Shown in pieces: positions 46,173 through 56,868 of a DNA stretch of 64,000 bases. Position numbers and translations under genes: made by a program. Under the pieces are notes generated by a model. It worked only from the letters and a program-made list of their open reading frames with translations. It was not told the origin of the DNA and ran no database searches. How positions within the stretch are numbered: the first letter of the stretch is position 1; every line of letters begins with the position of its first letter. This DNA is from Hydrogenophaga taeniospiralis CCUG 15921 (GTDB lineage: Bacteria; Pseudomonadota; Gammaproteobacteria; Burkholderiales; Burkholderiaceae_C). The stretch is taken from NCBI RefSeq assembly GCF_001592305.1, contig NZ_BCWR01000006.1, positions 1 to 64,000 on the forward strand. The letters are read 5' to 3'.

Positions 46173-46871
46173 GTGTTTTCCCCGACCCCCTCCCCGCTTC
46201 ACCGCCAACGCCTGATCCGTGCCGGTCTGCCCTGGCTGGCCGGCGTCGTCGTGTCGGCGAGCGCCCTGGCGCAATCGTCCAATCCGGGTGGCATCTACAC
46301 CTGCATCGACAGCAAAGGGCGGCGCCACACCTCGGACCGTCCCATCATCGAGTGCCTGGACCGCGAGCAGCGTGAGCTGGACGGAACCGGCCTGGTGCGC
46401 CGCGTGTTGCCGCCGAGCTACACCGCCGAAGAACGGGCCCGGATGGCCGAACAGCGCAGGGCCGAGGACGAACAGCGCGCGCGCATGGCCGAAGAACGGC
46501 GCCGTGACCGCGCCCTGGTGATCCGCTACCCCAACCAGGCCTTGCACGACAAGGCGCGCGCCGAGGCGCTGGCCCAGATCGACGAGGTCGTGGGCGCGGT
46601 GCACAAGCGCGAACAGGCGCTGGAACAGCAGCGCAAGGACATCCGGGCCGAGCTGGAGTTCTACCAGAACGATCCGAGCAAAGCGCCGGTGGCGCTGCAG
46701 CGCAAGGTCGAGGACAACACCCAGCAGATGCAGGTGCAGAAACGTTTCCTGGAAGAGCAGGCCCAGGAGAAGAAGCGCATCAACGCGCGCTTCGACGAAG
46801 AGCTGGCCAAACTGCGCCAGCTCTGGGGCGGCAACGCCGCGGCCAGCAGCGGCGCGGTGCCGCAACGCTGA
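46173..46871 (+). CDS. DUF4124 domain-containing periplasmic protein
   Basis: 232 residues starting at GTG 46173 (GAGGA 4 bases upstream). A signal peptide (LIRAGLPWLAGVVVSASALAQ) leads to a short DUF4124 domain, GGIYTCIDSKGRRHTSDRPIIECLDREQREL, then a long charged helical region rich in Glu, Arg and Gln (AEERARMAEQRRAEDEQRAR ... EEQAQEKKRINARFDEELAK), probably coiled coil. Common beside pyrE in related Burkholderiales; the function is unknown. It converges with gatB (28-base gap). Confidence 0.88.
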   Translation: MFSPTPSPLHRQRLIRAGLPWLAGVVVSASALAQSSNPGGIYTCIDSKGRRHTSDRPIIECLDREQRELDGTGLVRRVLPPSYTAEERARMAEQRRAEDEQRARMAEERRRDRALVIRYPNQALHDKARAEALAQIDEVVGAVHKREQALEQQRKDIRAELEFYQNDPSKAPVALQRKVEDNTQQMQVQKRFLEEQAQEKKRINARFDEELAKLRQLWGGNAAASSGAVPQR

Positions 46872-46899
46872 CGCAGCGCGCCAGCGCCACGGCACGGTC

Positions 46900-48420
46900 T
46901 TATTGCAGCTTCTGACGCAGCAGGTCGTTGACCTGCTGGGGGTTGGCCTTGCCCTTGCTGGCCTTCATGACCTGGCCGACCAGGGCGTTGAACGCCTTGT
47001 CCTTGCCGGCCCGGAACTGGGCCACGTTGTCGGCATTGGCGGCCATCACCTCGTCGATGATTTTTTCCAGCGCGCCGGCGTCGTTCATCTGCTTGAGGCC
47101 CAGAGAGTCGATCATTTCAGCCACACTGGTAGTTGGATTTCCGAACTGTGTGACGGGGTCTAGTGAGCTGGCCTGGCCGACCTGTGCCGGATGCTGCCAT
47201 AGGTGATCAAAAAGCTGCTTTGCTCCGCCATTGTTGATCGTGCCAGAGACGATATTCGTAATGATTTCGCCAAGCTGCTTAGGGCTTACAGGCGCATGAT
47301 CGATGCCGATCTCGCCGGCATTCAGCCGACGCGACATCTCCCCCATGATCCAGTTGCTCACCAGTTTCGGCTGGCCGCAAGCCTTGGCCGCGGTTTCGAA
47401 GTAGGCCGCCATCGCCGGGCTTTGTGTCAGCGTGGTGGCGTCGTACTCGGGCAGCGCATAGTCGCGCACGAAGCGCTCGGCCATCTGGCGCGGCAGCTCG
47501 GGCATGCCGGCCTTCACCTGCTCCACCCAGTCGCGTGCGATCACCAGCGGAGGCAGATCCGGGTCGGGGAAATAGCGGTAGTCGGCCGCGTCTTCCTTGG
47601 TGCGCATGGCGCGCGTCTCACCGGTGTCGGGGTCGAACAGCACGGTGGCCTGCTGGATGGCGTGGCCGTCCTCGATCTGCTCGATCTGCCAGCGCACTTC
47701 GTAGTCGATCGCCTGCTGCATGAACTTGAACGAGTTCAGGTTCTTGATCTCGCGGCGCGTGCCCAGCGGATCGCCGGGCTTGCGCACCGAGACGTTGGCG
47801 TCGCAGCGGAAGCTGCCTTCCTGCATGTTGCCGTCGCAGACGCCGATCCAGGTCACGATCTTGTGCAGCTCTTTCGCGTAAGCCACGGCCTCGGCGCTGG
47901 AGCGCATGTCGGGCTCGGTCACGATCTCCAGCAGCGGCGTGCCGGCGCGGTTCAGGTCGATGCCGCTCATGCCGTGGAACTCTTCGTGCAGGCTCTTGCC
48001 GGCGTCTTCTTCCAGGTGCGCGCGCACCAGGCGCACGGTCTTCTTCTCGTCACCGAGGAAGAAGCTCACCTCGCCGCCCTGCACCACCGGGATCTCGAAC
48101 TGGCTGATCTGGTAGCCCTTGGGCAGGTCGGGGTAGAAGTAGTTCTTGCGCGCGAACACGCTCTGCTCGGCGATGTGCGAACCCAGCGCGAGGCCCAGAC
48201 GGATAGCGTGCTCGACCGCGCCGCGGTTCATCACCGGGAGCGTGCCCGGCAGGGCCAGATCCACCGCGCAGGCCTGCGTGTTGGGTTCGGCGCCGAAGGC
48301 CGTGGGCGCGCGGCTGAAGATCTTGGACTGCGTGGCGAGCTGGGCGTGGGTCTCGAAGCCGATCACGACCTCGTAGCCTCGCACCAGCAGGGACGCTTCT
48401 TTTTTGACTTGTTGGTTCAT
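46900..48420 (-). CDS. gatB: Asp-tRNA(Asn)/Glu-tRNA(Gln) amidotransferase subunit B
   Basis: 506 residues. Subunit B binds the misacylated tRNA and activates its side-chain carboxyl for ammonia from Gat[23 protein letters not shown] is the N-terminal signature, [19 protein letters not shown] and [17 protein letters not shown] the core, and the YqeY-like helical tail (residues 345-506) follows. Codons for about residues 373-439 (47101-47300) look foreign: AT-richer, with CTA, TCA, ACT, GGA and AAT, and a loop ([20 protein letters not shown]) looks longer than usual. This is worth checking as a recombined patch. Confidence 0.95.
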   Translation of the reverse strand: MNQQVKKEASLLVRGYEVVIGFETHAQLATQSKIFSRAPTAFGAEPNTQACAVDLALPGTLPVMNRGAVEHAIRLGLALGSHIAEQSVFARKNYFYPDLPKGYQISQFEIPVVQGGEVSFFLGDEKKTVRLVRAHLEEDAGKSLHEEFHGMSGIDLNRAGTPLLEIVTEPDMRSSAEAVAYAKELHKIVTWIGVCDGNMQEGSFRCDANVSVRKPGDPLGTRREIKNLNSFKFMQQAIDYEVRWQIEQIEDGHAIQQATVLFDPDTGETRAMRTKEDAADYRYFPDPDLPPLVIARDWVEQVKAGMPELPRQMAERFVRDYALPEYDATTLTQSPAMAAYFETAAKACGQPKLVSNWIMGEMSRRLNAGEIGIDHAPVSPKQLGEIITNIVSGTINNGGAKQLFDHLWQHPAQVGQASSLDPVTQFGNPTTSVAEMIDSLGLKQMNDAGALEKIIDEVMAANADNVAQFRAGKDKAFNALVGQVMKASKGKANPQQVNDLLRQKLQ

Positions 48421-48483
48421 TCCAGAAAACCTCTTTCAATCCGCAAGGTTCATGCGCGAAGTGTCTACGTCGAGAGTCACCGC

Positions 48484-48553
48484 GGAACTGGCTTGGCCAG
48501 GCCGCTGGTGACGCCTCCTTGAGGAGGTGACGCCGAAGGCGGCGCGGGGGTGG
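48484..48553 (-). repeat. GC-rich multi-hairpin intergenic repeat, copy F
   Basis: On the minus strand it begins right after the gatA stop codon: CCACCCCCGCGCCGCCTTCG, then CTCCTCAAGGAGG (an altered, compensatory version of the C-run/G-run stem), then GGCCTGGCCAAGCCAG. Orientation is the same as gatA. Confidence 0.8.
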
Positions 48554-50047
48554 TTAAAGCGCAGGTGCGCGCTCATGCCAGTCGGTGGCCTGCTGGAAGG
48601 CGTGCGCGGTCTGCAGCAGCTCGCCTTCCTTGAAGTAGTTGCCCACCAGTTGCAGACCCACCGGCATGTGGGCCGCGCCGAAACCGGCCGGCACGCTCAT
48701 GCCAGGCAGGCCGGCCAGCGAGGTGGACAGGGTGTAGATGTCGGCCAGGTAGTTGGCGACCGGGTCGTCGCTCTTCTCGCCGATCTTCCAGGCCACCGTG
48801 GGCGCCACCGGGCCGGCGATCACGTCGCACTGGGTGAAAGCGCTCTGGAAGTCCTGCGCGATCAGGCGGCGGATCTGTTGTGCCTTCAGGTAATACGCGT
48901 CGTAGTAGCCATGGCTCAGCACATAGGTACCGATCATGATGCGGCGCTGCGCCTCGGGCCCGAAACCTTCGCTGCGCGACTTCTTGTACATGTCGGTCAG
49001 GTCGTCGAACTTGGCCGCGCGGTGACCGAACTTCACGCCGTCGAAACGGCTGAGGTTGGACGATGCTTCGGCCGGCGCAATGATGTAGTAGACCGGGATG
49101 GAGAGTTCGGTGCGCGGCAGCGAGATGTCCACCAGCGTGGCGCCCAACTTTTCATATTCGGCCAGGGCGGCTCGCACGGCAGTCAGCACGTCGGGCGCAC
49201 AGCCTTCGCCAAAGAACTCTTTCGGCAAGCCGATGCGCAGGCCCTTGAGCGGCTGAGCAGCGCTGGCACCCTCGCGCGGCTGGCCCAGCAGGCGCGTGTA
49301 GTCCTCGGCAGGGTGGTCGAGGCTGGTGGAATCGCGGTCGATGTCGGGGCCGGCCATCGCCGTCAGCAGCGTGGCGCAGTCGGCGGCGCTGCGCGCCATC
49401 GGGCCGGCCTGGTCTAGGCTGGAGGCGAAGGCCACCATGCCGTAGCGCGAGCAGCGGCCATAGGTGGGCTTGATGCCGGTGATGCCGGTGAAGCTCGCGG
49501 GCTGGCGGATCGAACCGCCGGTGTCGGTGCCGGTGGCGGCGGGCACCAAGCGCGCGGCCACGGCGGCGGCCGAGCCGCCCGAGGAACCACCCGGCACACG
49601 CGCCGTGTCCCAGGGGTTGTGCACCGGCGCGTAGGCCGAGTTGTCGTTGCCCGAGCCCATGGCGAACTCGTCGCAGTTGAGCTTGCCCAGGGTCACGGCG
49701 CCGGCCTGGGCCAGGTTGGCCACCACGGTGGCGTCGAACGGGCTCTGGTAACCGGCCAGCATCTTGCTGCCGGCGGTGGTGGGGAAGCCCTGGGTGACGA
49801 AGATGTCCTTGTGCGCCAGCGGCACGCCGAGCAGCGGTCCGCGTTCGCCGGTGGCCACGCGGGCGTCGGCGGCCTTGGCCTGCGCCAGGGTGAGGTCTTC
49901 GTTGAAGGCGAGGTAGGCGCCCAGGCTCTGGTGCTGCTTCGCCCGGGCGAGCAGGGCCTGCACGGCTTCGACAGAAGAGGTCTTTCCGTCGGCAATGGTG
50001 GTGGCCAGTTCGGCCACGCCCATTTCGTGAATCTGCTTGGAGCTCAT
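48554..50047 (-). CDS. gatA: Asp-tRNA(Asn)/Glu-tRNA(Gln) amidotransferase subunit A
   Basis: 497-residue amidase-signature enzyme that releases ammonia from Gln or Asn. The Ser-cisSer-Lys triad is intact: [10 protein letters not shown] carries the Lys, [16 protein letters not shown] the cis-Ser, and [19 protein letters not shown] the nucleophile. It overlaps gatC by 4 bases (ATGA), as in canonical gatCAB operons. A spacer of 133 bases with copy F separates it from gatB. Confidence 0.97.
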   Translation of the reverse strand: MSSKQIHEMGVAELATTIADGKTSSVEAVQALLARAKQHQSLGAYLAFNEDLTLAQAKAADARVATGERGPLLGVPLAHKDIFVTQGFPTTAGSKMLAGYQSPFDATVVANLAQAGAVTLGKLNCDEFAMGSGNDNSAYAPVHNPWDTARVPGGSSGGSAAAVAARLVPAATGTDTGGSIRQPASFTGITGIKPTYGRCSRYGMVAFASSLDQAGPMARSAADCATLLTAMAGPDIDRDSTSLDHPAEDYTRLLGQPREGASAAQPLKGLRIGLPKEFFGEGCAPDVLTAVRAALAEYEKLGATLVDISLPRTELSIPVYYIIAPAEASSNLSRFDGVKFGHRAAKFDDLTDMYKKSRSEGFGPEAQRRIMIGTYVLSHGYYDAYYLKAQQIRRLIAQDFQSAFTQCDVIAGPVAPTVAWKIGEKSDDPVANYLADIYTLSTSLAGLPGMSVPAGFGAAHMPVGLQLVGNYFKEGELLQTAHAFQQATDWHERAPAL

Positions 50048-50343
50048 TCGATCACCTTGGGCACGAGGAACAGGCCGCGCTCAACGGCAGGGGCGCTCTT
50101 CTGGTTGGCTTCGCGGTTGTTGGGTTCGCTGGCCACGTCGGGGCGCAGGCGCAGGCTCACGTGGTCGATCACGGCCGTGGGGTGGGCCAAGGGCTCCACG
50201 CCGGTGGTGTCCACGGCATTCATCTGCTCGACGATGTCGAAAAAGCCGTTGAGCTGGCTGAGCATGCGCTCGCTCTGCGGTTCGGACAGCTCCAGGCGCG
50301 CCAGATTGGCGATGCGCCCGATGTCGGACAGGGTCAGGGACAT
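50044..50343 (-). CDS. gatC: Asp-tRNA(Asn)/Glu-tRNA(Gln) amidotransferase subunit C
   Basis: 99-residue small subunit that scaffolds GatA and Gat[17 protein letters not shown] and [26 protein letters not shown] are the GatC signatures; the C-terminal [16 protein letters not shown] is also conserved. First gene of the gatCAB operon, divergent from mreB. Confidence 0.95.
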   Translation of the reverse strand: MSLTLSDIGRIANLARLELSEPQSERMLSQLNGFFDIVEQMNAVDTTGVEPLAHPTAVIDHVSLRLRPDVASEPNNREANQKSAPAVERGLFLVPKVIE

Positions 50344-51651
<1,308 letters not shown>

Positions 51652-51702
51652 GCCCCCCGCCGATTTTCGGCCCCACCCCGACACCCGCCAGCCCACCCCG
51701 CC

Positions 51703-52653
51703 ATGCCACTGGGCACCCTGGACCGCACGCCGCCCCCCTTTTTCAAGCAGGGGCCGTCGGCCATGTCCAAGCTCATGGTGTTCAGCGCGGTGGCGCTGTT
51801 CCTGATGGTGGCCGACCTGCGTTTCCGGGTCGCGGTGCCGGTGCGTGCGGCCATGGCGACCGCCCTCTACCCGGTGCAGTGGCTGGTGCTGCAACCGGTG
51901 CAGGCGGTGGGCATGGCCGGGGGCTATTTCACGTCGCTGCACCGGGCACAACAAAGCGAAGCCGAGGCGCTCCAGCGGCTGGCGGCCCAGGCCGGCAACG
52001 CGCTGCAACTGGACCAGCTCCAACTGGAAAACCAGCGCCTGCGCGAACTGCTGGCCATGCGCGAACGCCTCAACGCCCAGGCCACGGGCGCCCAGGTGCT
52101 GTACGACGCGGCCGATCCGTACTCGCGCAAGGTCGTGATCGACCGCGGCCAGACCCACGGCATCGAGGCCGGTTCGCCGGTGATCGACGAGAGCGGTGTG
52201 CTCGGGCAGGTCACGCGCGTCTACCCGCTGCTGTCCGAGGTCACGCTGCTGACCGACCGGGACCAGGCCATCCCCGTGCTCAACACACGCACCAGCGTGC
52301 GTGACGTGGCGTTCGGCCAACCGTCGTCAGACGGCGATGGCCTGGAGCTGCGCTACACCCTGGCCAACGCCGACATCCAGGAAGGCGACCTGCTGACCAC
52401 CAGCGGCGTGGACGGGGTGTACCCGCCGGGTCTGCCGGTGGCGCGGGTGGCGCGGGTGGAAAAGCGCGCCGAATCGTCCTTTGCCCGGGTGGTGTGCACG
52501 CCGCTGGCCCGCACGCAGGGCACGTTGCATGTGCTGGTGCTGTCACCGGCGGCGCACACGCTGCCGCCCGCACCACCCCCACAGGAGCCGGCCGGCCGAC
52601 CACGCCGCAGCGGGCAGCTCGACATGCCCGGCGGCAGGAGCGCAGCGCCATGA
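51703..52653 (+). CDS. mreC: Rod shape-determining protein MreC
   Basis: 316-residue bitopic protein that activates PBP2 in the periplasm. A membrane helix (MSKLMVFSAVALFLMVADL) is followed by a coiled coil (about residues 75-125, rich in Leu, Gln and Glu), then two beta domains with DPYSRKVVIDRGQTHGIEAG and ALNTRT-type strands. A Pro-rich tail ends the protein. It overlaps mreD by 4 bases (ATGA). Confidence 0.95.
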   Translation: MPLGTLDRTPPPFFKQGPSAMSKLMVFSAVALFLMVADLRFRVAVPVRAAMATALYPVQWLVLQPVQAVGMAGGYFTSLHRAQQSEAEALQRLAAQAGNALQLDQLQLENQRLRELLAMRERLNAQATGAQVLYDAADPYSRKVVIDRGQTHGIEAGSPVIDESGVLGQVTRVYPLLSEVTLLTDRDQAIPVLNTRTSVRDVAFGQPSSDGDGLELRYTLANADIQEGDLLTTSGVDGVYPPGLPVARVARVEKRAESSFARVVCTPLARTQGTLHVLVLSPAAHTLPPAPPPQEPAGRPRRSGQLDMPGGRSAAP

Positions 52654-53180
52654 TCATGCGTCCCGGCCAGCAACTGCTGCTGCCCGCCAACCCGGCGTTC
52701 ATCTGGTTCAGCCTGCTCGGCGCGCTGATGCTCAACATGCTGATGAACATCGGCCTGTGGGGGCGCGAGGCCTGGATGCCCGATCTGCTGGTCGTGGCGC
52801 TGGTGTTCTGGAGCGTGCACCAGCCCCTGCGCATCGGGGTGGGCGTGGCGTTCGCCTTCGGTCTGGCCATGGACGTGCACCAGGGCGCCCTGCTTGGCCA
52901 GCACGCGCTGGCCTACACCGTGCTGGGTTATTTCGCCATCTTCATGCACCGGCGCCTGCTGTGGTTCGGGGTGCCGACGCAGGCGGTGCAGGTGCTGCCG
53001 CTGTTCCTGTGTGCGCATGTGCTGGTGCTGCTGGTGCGCCTGGCCTCGGGCGGCACGTTTCCGGGCTGGCCGGTGTTCCTGGCCCCGTTCATCGAAGCCG
53101 CGCTCTGGCCCGTGGCCAGTGTGCTGTTGCTCGCGCCGCAGCGCCGCGCGCCGAACCCTGACGACAACCGGCCGCTCTAG
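52650..53180 (+). CDS. mreD: Rod shape-determining protein MreD
   Basis: 176-residue inner-membrane protein with five to six hydrophobic segments. MLNMLMNIGLWGREAWMPDLLVVALVFWSVH and GLAMDVHQGALLGQHALAYTVLGY are the MreD pattern (membrane Asp, G-x-x-x-D-x-x-x-G-x-x-G). ATGA overlap with mreC. The stop is followed by repeat copy G, then mrdA after 122 bases. Confidence 0.93.
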   Translation: MIMRPGQQLLLPANPAFIWFSLLGALMLNMLMNIGLWGREAWMPDLLVVALVFWSVHQPLRIGVGVAFAFGLAMDVHQGALLGQHALAYTVLGYFAIFMHRRLLWFGVPTQAVQVLPLFLCAHVLVLLVRLASGGTFPGWPVFLAPFIEAALWPVASVLLLAPQRRAPNPDDNRPL

Positions 53181-53186
53181 ATGGAA

Positions 53187-53265
53187 CACCCCCGCGCCGC
53201 CTTCGGCGTCACCCCCTCAAGGGGGCGATGCGAGTGGCCCGGCAAAGCCGGTTCCACCGCATCCT
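53187..53265 (+). repeat. GC-rich repeat copy G: left arm of a 79-bp near-identical inverted pair
   Basis: Starts 6 bases after the mreD stop. It is the reverse complement of 61314-61392 with three mismatches in 79 bases by my reading. The hairpin order is GCCGCCTTCGGCG, CCCCCTCAAGGGGG, CCCGGCAAAGCCGG. The pair brackets mrdA and the accessory island. Confidence 0.9.
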
Positions 53266-53302
53266 TGCGCGAGGCATCCCGTGCCGGAGAGGGCTCGCCT
53301 GC

Positions 53303-55279
53303 ATGACCGAGATCCGTAACGTCGAGGCCGACCTGGCGCAGTTCCGCACCCGCGTGCTGGTGGCCGGGCTGGCGGTGGTGTTCGCGTTCGGGCTGGTGGC
53401 CGCGCGCATGGTCTACCTGCAGGTGACGCGCCACGACGATCTGCTGGCCCAGGCCGAGAGCAACCGCACGGCGGTGCTGCCGGTGGTGCCCAACCGGGGC
53501 CAGATCGTGGATCGCCACGGCCGCGTGCTGGCCACCAACTTCTCGGCCTACACCCTGGAGATCACCCCTTCCCAGGTGGACGATCTGGATGCCACCATCG
53601 AAGCCTTGTCCGGTCTGGTGGAGATCCAGCCGCGCGACAAGCGCCGCTTTCGCAAGCTGCTGGAAGAGTCGCGGCGGTTCGACTCGCTGCCCATCCGCAC
53701 CCGGCTGAGTGACGAGGAGGTGGCCCGTTTCACGGTGCAGCGCTACCGCTTTCCCGGCGTGGAGGTGCGCGCGCGACTGCTGCGCCAGTACCCGAACGGC
53801 GAAATCGCCAGCCACGTGATCGGCTACATCGGGCGCATCAACCAGCGGGAAAAGGAGTCCATCGAAGACTGGCCCGAGGAAGAACAGGCCAACTACCGGG
53901 GCACCGAACACATTGGCAAGCTGGGCGCCGAACAGAGCTACGAACGCGAACTGCACGGCATCACGGGCTTCGAACGGGTGGAAACCTCGGCCGGGGGGCG
54001 CGCCGTGCGCTCACTGGCCAACATCCCCGCCACCCCGGGCAACACCCTGGTGCTGTCGATCGACATCCAGTTGCAGAAACTGGTCGAGGACATGTTCGGC
54101 GAGCGCCGGGGTGCGCTGGTGGCGATCGATCCGCGCAATGGCGAGGTGCTCGCCTTCGTGAGCAAACCGACCTTCGACCCCAACCTGTTCGTCGAAGGCA
54201 TCGACACCGACAACTGGAAGCTGCTCAACGAGTCGCTGGAAAAGCCCCTGCTCAACCGCGCACTGCGGGGCACCTACCCACCGGGCTCGACCTACAAGCC
54301 CTTCATGGCGCTGGCCGCGCTGGAGACCGGCAAGCGCAGCGCCGAAACCGTGATCAACGACCCGGGCTACTGGATGTTCGGCAACCACCGCTTCCGCAGC
54401 CACGGCGACGGCGGCCTGGGCGCGGTGGACATGTACCGCAGCATCGTGAAGTCCAGCAACGTCTACTACTACTCGCTGGCCAACGAGATGGGCGTGGACG
54501 CCATGCACGACTTCATGCAGCCACTGGGCTTTGGCCAGATCACCGGGCTGGATCTGCGCGGCGAAGTGCGCGGCGTGCTGCCCAGCCAGGCCTGGAAACG
54601 TAACAACTACAAGCGGCCCGAACAGCAGCGCTGGTACGCGGGTGAAACCATCTCGCTGGGCATCGGCCAGGGCTACAACAACTTCACCATGCTGCAGCTC
54701 GCCCACGCCATGGCCACCCTGGCCAATGGCGGCACCAAACACACGCCCCATGTGGCGCTGGCGATCGAAAACGTGCTGACGCGCGAACGCAGCCTGCTGT
54801 CGCCCCAGGAGACCGTGAACCTGGGCTACAAGCCCGAGAACGTGCGCACCGTGCTGCACGCCATGCAGGGCGTGACCACCGAAGGCACCTCGACGCGGGT
54901 GTTCGCGGGCGCCGGCTACGCCAGCGGCGGCAAGACCGGCACCGCCCAGGCGGTGACGATCGGGCAGAAAGACCGCTACGACGCGCGCAAGCTTGAAGAG
55001 CACCAGCGCGACCACGCGCTCTACATCGCCTTCGCCCCTGTGGACAACCCGCGCGTGGCGATCGCCGCGGTGGTGGAAAACGCCGGCTTCGGTGCCGCCC
55101 ACGCCGCCCCCATCGCGCGGCGCGTGTTCGACTACCTGCTGCTCGACCAGTACCCCAACCCGCAGGATCTGGCGGCGGTGCAACGCGGCGAGGCCAGCGC
55201 CCCCATCGGCACGCCGCTCAAGGCCAGCGCGATGCCATGGCCGCCAACACCACTGGCGTCACCGGCCACGGCCCCATAA
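53303..55279 (+). CDS. mrdA: Peptidoglycan D,D-transpeptidase MrdA (PBP2)
   Basis: 658-residue class B penicillin-binding protein that cross-links peptidoglycan in the elongasome. The membrane anchor is at 19-40, a pedestal (dimer) domain begins near VVPNRGQIVDRHGRVLA, and the transpeptidase has S329 in GSTYKPF, the second motif SSN at 384-386, and KTGTA near the C-terminus (SGGKTGTAQAV). Start ATG 53303. In most relatives rodA follows directly; here the downstream DNA is an unrelated accessory island. Confidence 0.96.
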   Translation: MTEIRNVEADLAQFRTRVLVAGLAVVFAFGLVAARMVYLQVTRHDDLLAQAESNRTAVLPVVPNRGQIVDRHGRVLATNFSAYTLEITPSQVDDLDATIEALSGLVEIQPRDKRRFRKLLEESRRFDSLPIRTRLSDEEVARFTVQRYRFPGVEVRARLLRQYPNGEIASHVIGYIGRINQREKESIEDWPEEEQANYRGTEHIGKLGAEQSYERELHGITGFERVETSAGGRAVRSLANIPATPGNTLVLSIDIQLQKLVEDMFGERRGALVAIDPRNGEVLAFVSKPTFDPNLFVEGIDTDNWKLLNESLEKPLLNRALRGTYPPGSTYKPFMALAALETGKRSAETVINDPGYWMFGNHRFRSHGDGGLGAVDMYRSIVKSSNVYYYSLANEMGVDAMHDFMQPLGFGQITGLDLRGEVRGVLPSQAWKRNNYKRPEQQRWYAGETISLGIGQGYNNFTMLQLAHAMATLANGGTKHTPHVALAIENVLTRERSLLSPQETVNLGYKPENVRTVLHAMQGVTTEGTSTRVFAGAGYASGGKTGTAQAVTIGQKDRYDARKLEEHQRDHALYIAFAPVDNPRVAIAAVVENAGFGAAHAAPIARRVFDYLLLDQYPNPQDLAAVQRGEASAPIGTPLKASAMPWPPTPLASPATAP

Positions 55280-55484
55280 CGGCCCACAACGGCCCGCCGG
55301 CCAGACTCTGGTGAGTGAGTCGTGGGTAGCAGCCAGGCGCCCGTTTCTGGCTCTAAATAGCAACAAAAAGTATTCGAATCGCTGATCTTGCCATCGGCTG
55401 CGATACGATCCTGACCGGCGTCGCCATGACGCCGCACAGCCGTCGCACGACGGTTTCGATGCAGGGTTTGCAGGGAGGACATCG

Positions 55485-55703
55485 ATGAAACATCCAGGCT
55501 TGGGCGCGCGCGCACGGGCGCTCGATCCACGGGCACGTGCAGCGGGCCCGTGGGCTCGCCGTCATCCCATCGCGCCAACAGGAGGCGACGCAGATCGCAC
55601 CACGGCACACCCCTTGGGCGCCGATCTTCGGAACATGGCGCCCTGCCCGACCCACACCCATCCATACACACAGATGCGCGCGCCGGTGAAGGCATGCGTC
55701 TGA
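55485..55703 (+). CDS. Small ORF of doubtful reality
   Basis: 72 codons with a good ribosome-binding site (GGGAGG 8 bases before ATG). The product is Arg/Ala/Pro-rich (HPGLGARARALDPRARA...) and resembles nothing; it could be chance in GC-rich DNA. It lies in the 478-base stretch between mrdA and the lipoprotein gene, whose first part contains two adjacent hairpins (GGCGTC-GCCAT-GACGCC at 55417-55433; CCGTCG-CA-CGACGG at 55440-55453), so this stretch could instead be a structured leader of the island. Confidence 0.25.
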   Translation: MKHPGLGARARALDPRARAAGPWARRHPIAPTGGDADRTTAHPLGADLRNMAPCPTHTHPYTQMRAPVKACV

Positions 55704-55757
55704 ACCCTGTTCTGTCGAACATCACACACATCCACACACCACATCAGGAGGACTCAC

Positions 55758-56141
55758 ATGGACCACCCACTCACCCGGGCACCCCACCACCACCCCATGC
55801 ACCGACGGCAATGGGCTCGCCTGGCGCTGGCCGGTGCAACAGCACTGGCGCTGAGCGCTTGTGGCGGGGGCAGCGGCGGTGATGACGGGGGATCTTCGAA
55901 CAACCTGCGCGAGGCCTTCGACAAGCTGGAGCCGGGCATGCTCAAGGAAGATGTGATCGCTTTGGTGGGACGGGCACCGGATCACGACAGTGCCGACAAA
56001 TACGGTGGTTCGCTTGGGTGGCGGGCCGGATCGGAATGGCTTGACGTGGAATTGAGCATCCAACAAGGCGAGACGATTCCCATCATCACCTCGGCACGCT
56101 GGGACAGCGGCACGACCTCGGAAACGCGGCTCTACGTTTAA
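55758..56141 (+). CDS. BamE/SmpA-like lipoprotein
   Basis: 127 residues. The lipobox is LALSAC with lipidation at C35, followed by a Gly/Ser/Asp-rich spacer and a small domain (FDKLEPGMLKEDVIALVGRAPD ... WLDVELSIQQGETIPIITSARWD) with the G-x-x-x-x-x-V-x-x-x-x-G-x-P pattern of the BamE/SmpA fold. First clear gene of the island; AGGAGG 6 bases before the ATG. Its place before VirB5- and VirB6-like genes recalls the lipoprotein VirB7 position of some type IV systems, but I see no VirB7 (N0-domain) similarity. Confidence 0.8.
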   Translation: MDHPLTRAPHHHPMHRRQWARLALAGATALALSACGGGSGGDDGGSSNNLREAFDKLEPGMLKEDVIALVGRAPDHDSADKYGGSLGWRAGSEWLDVELSIQQGETIPIITSARWDSGTTSETRLYV

Positions 56142-56152
56142 AGGGGCGTCTC

Positions 56153-56767
56153 ATGTTGAAAACTCTGCTGACCCTTTGGGCGCTGATCGGAACGACATCG
56201 GCGACTGCGCAGTGGGCGGTCTATGACGACAAGGTCAAGGAGCAACTTGTCTACATCAATACAGTTGCCTCCATTGGGGACAAAAAGCTCTCTGAGTTCG
56301 ACAAACAGGCGATCCTGAGCGAAAAATTCGAAACCAAGGCACCCGCCGACCCCACCAAGTACATCGGCACCGTCGCCGACTGTGGCGACCCGAAGCTCAA
56401 CGCCCACCACCACAACGCCTGCCTGGGCCTGCGCAACCTGCGCCTCAAGACCCTGGAGCAGACCGAGGCCATCCTGGTCAAGATCGACGCACGGCGCACC
56501 GAGCTCAAGAACCTGATCGCTGAAGCCAAGAAAGCCAAGGACAAGGCGGGTGTTCTCCAGCGCTACGAGTTCGAACTGCAGGGCCTGCAAGCCCACATGC
56601 AGAACGACGCCATGCAGCTCCAGGCCCTGCGCGACGGCTACCAGCAGCGCGAGAAGATGTACGAGATGCAGATGGCCGAGGCGCGCCGGGCCACCGACAC
56701 CCGCCCGCCCAATGGCGCGGTCAGTTTCGGGGCGGTGCCCTTCGTCAAGCCCCCCAAGAACTGGTGA
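56153..56767 (+). CDS. VirB5/TrbJ-like type IV secretion minor pilus protein
   Basis: 204 residues. The signal peptide ends at about SATAQ (mature QWAVYDDKVKEQL...), and the rest is almost wholly helical, with two Cys (VADCGDPKL, NACLGLRN) and charged heptads, as in VirB5/TrbJ proteins. The VirB6-like gene follows. Identification rests on fold pattern and neighbour, so it is moderate. It starts 11 bases after the lipoprotein gene, so the three genes are likely co-transcribed. Confidence 0.6.
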   Translation: MLKTLLTLWALIGTTSATAQWAVYDDKVKEQLVYINTVASIGDKKLSEFDKQAILSEKFETKAPADPTKYIGTVADCGDPKLNAHHHNACLGLRNLRLKTLEQTEAILVKIDARRTELKNLIAEAKKAKDKAGVLQRYEFELQGLQAHMQNDAMQLQALRDGYQQREKMYEMQMAEARRATDTRPPNGAVSFGAVPFVKPPKNW

Positions 56768-56868
56768 GGGACCGGCCCGACCTGCACGCCCCACTCTGCG
56801 AGGGGGCATGCCGGGCGGACCGTTTCCACCGGGTTTCCATACACAACAACATCAGGTGAGGTGATTCC

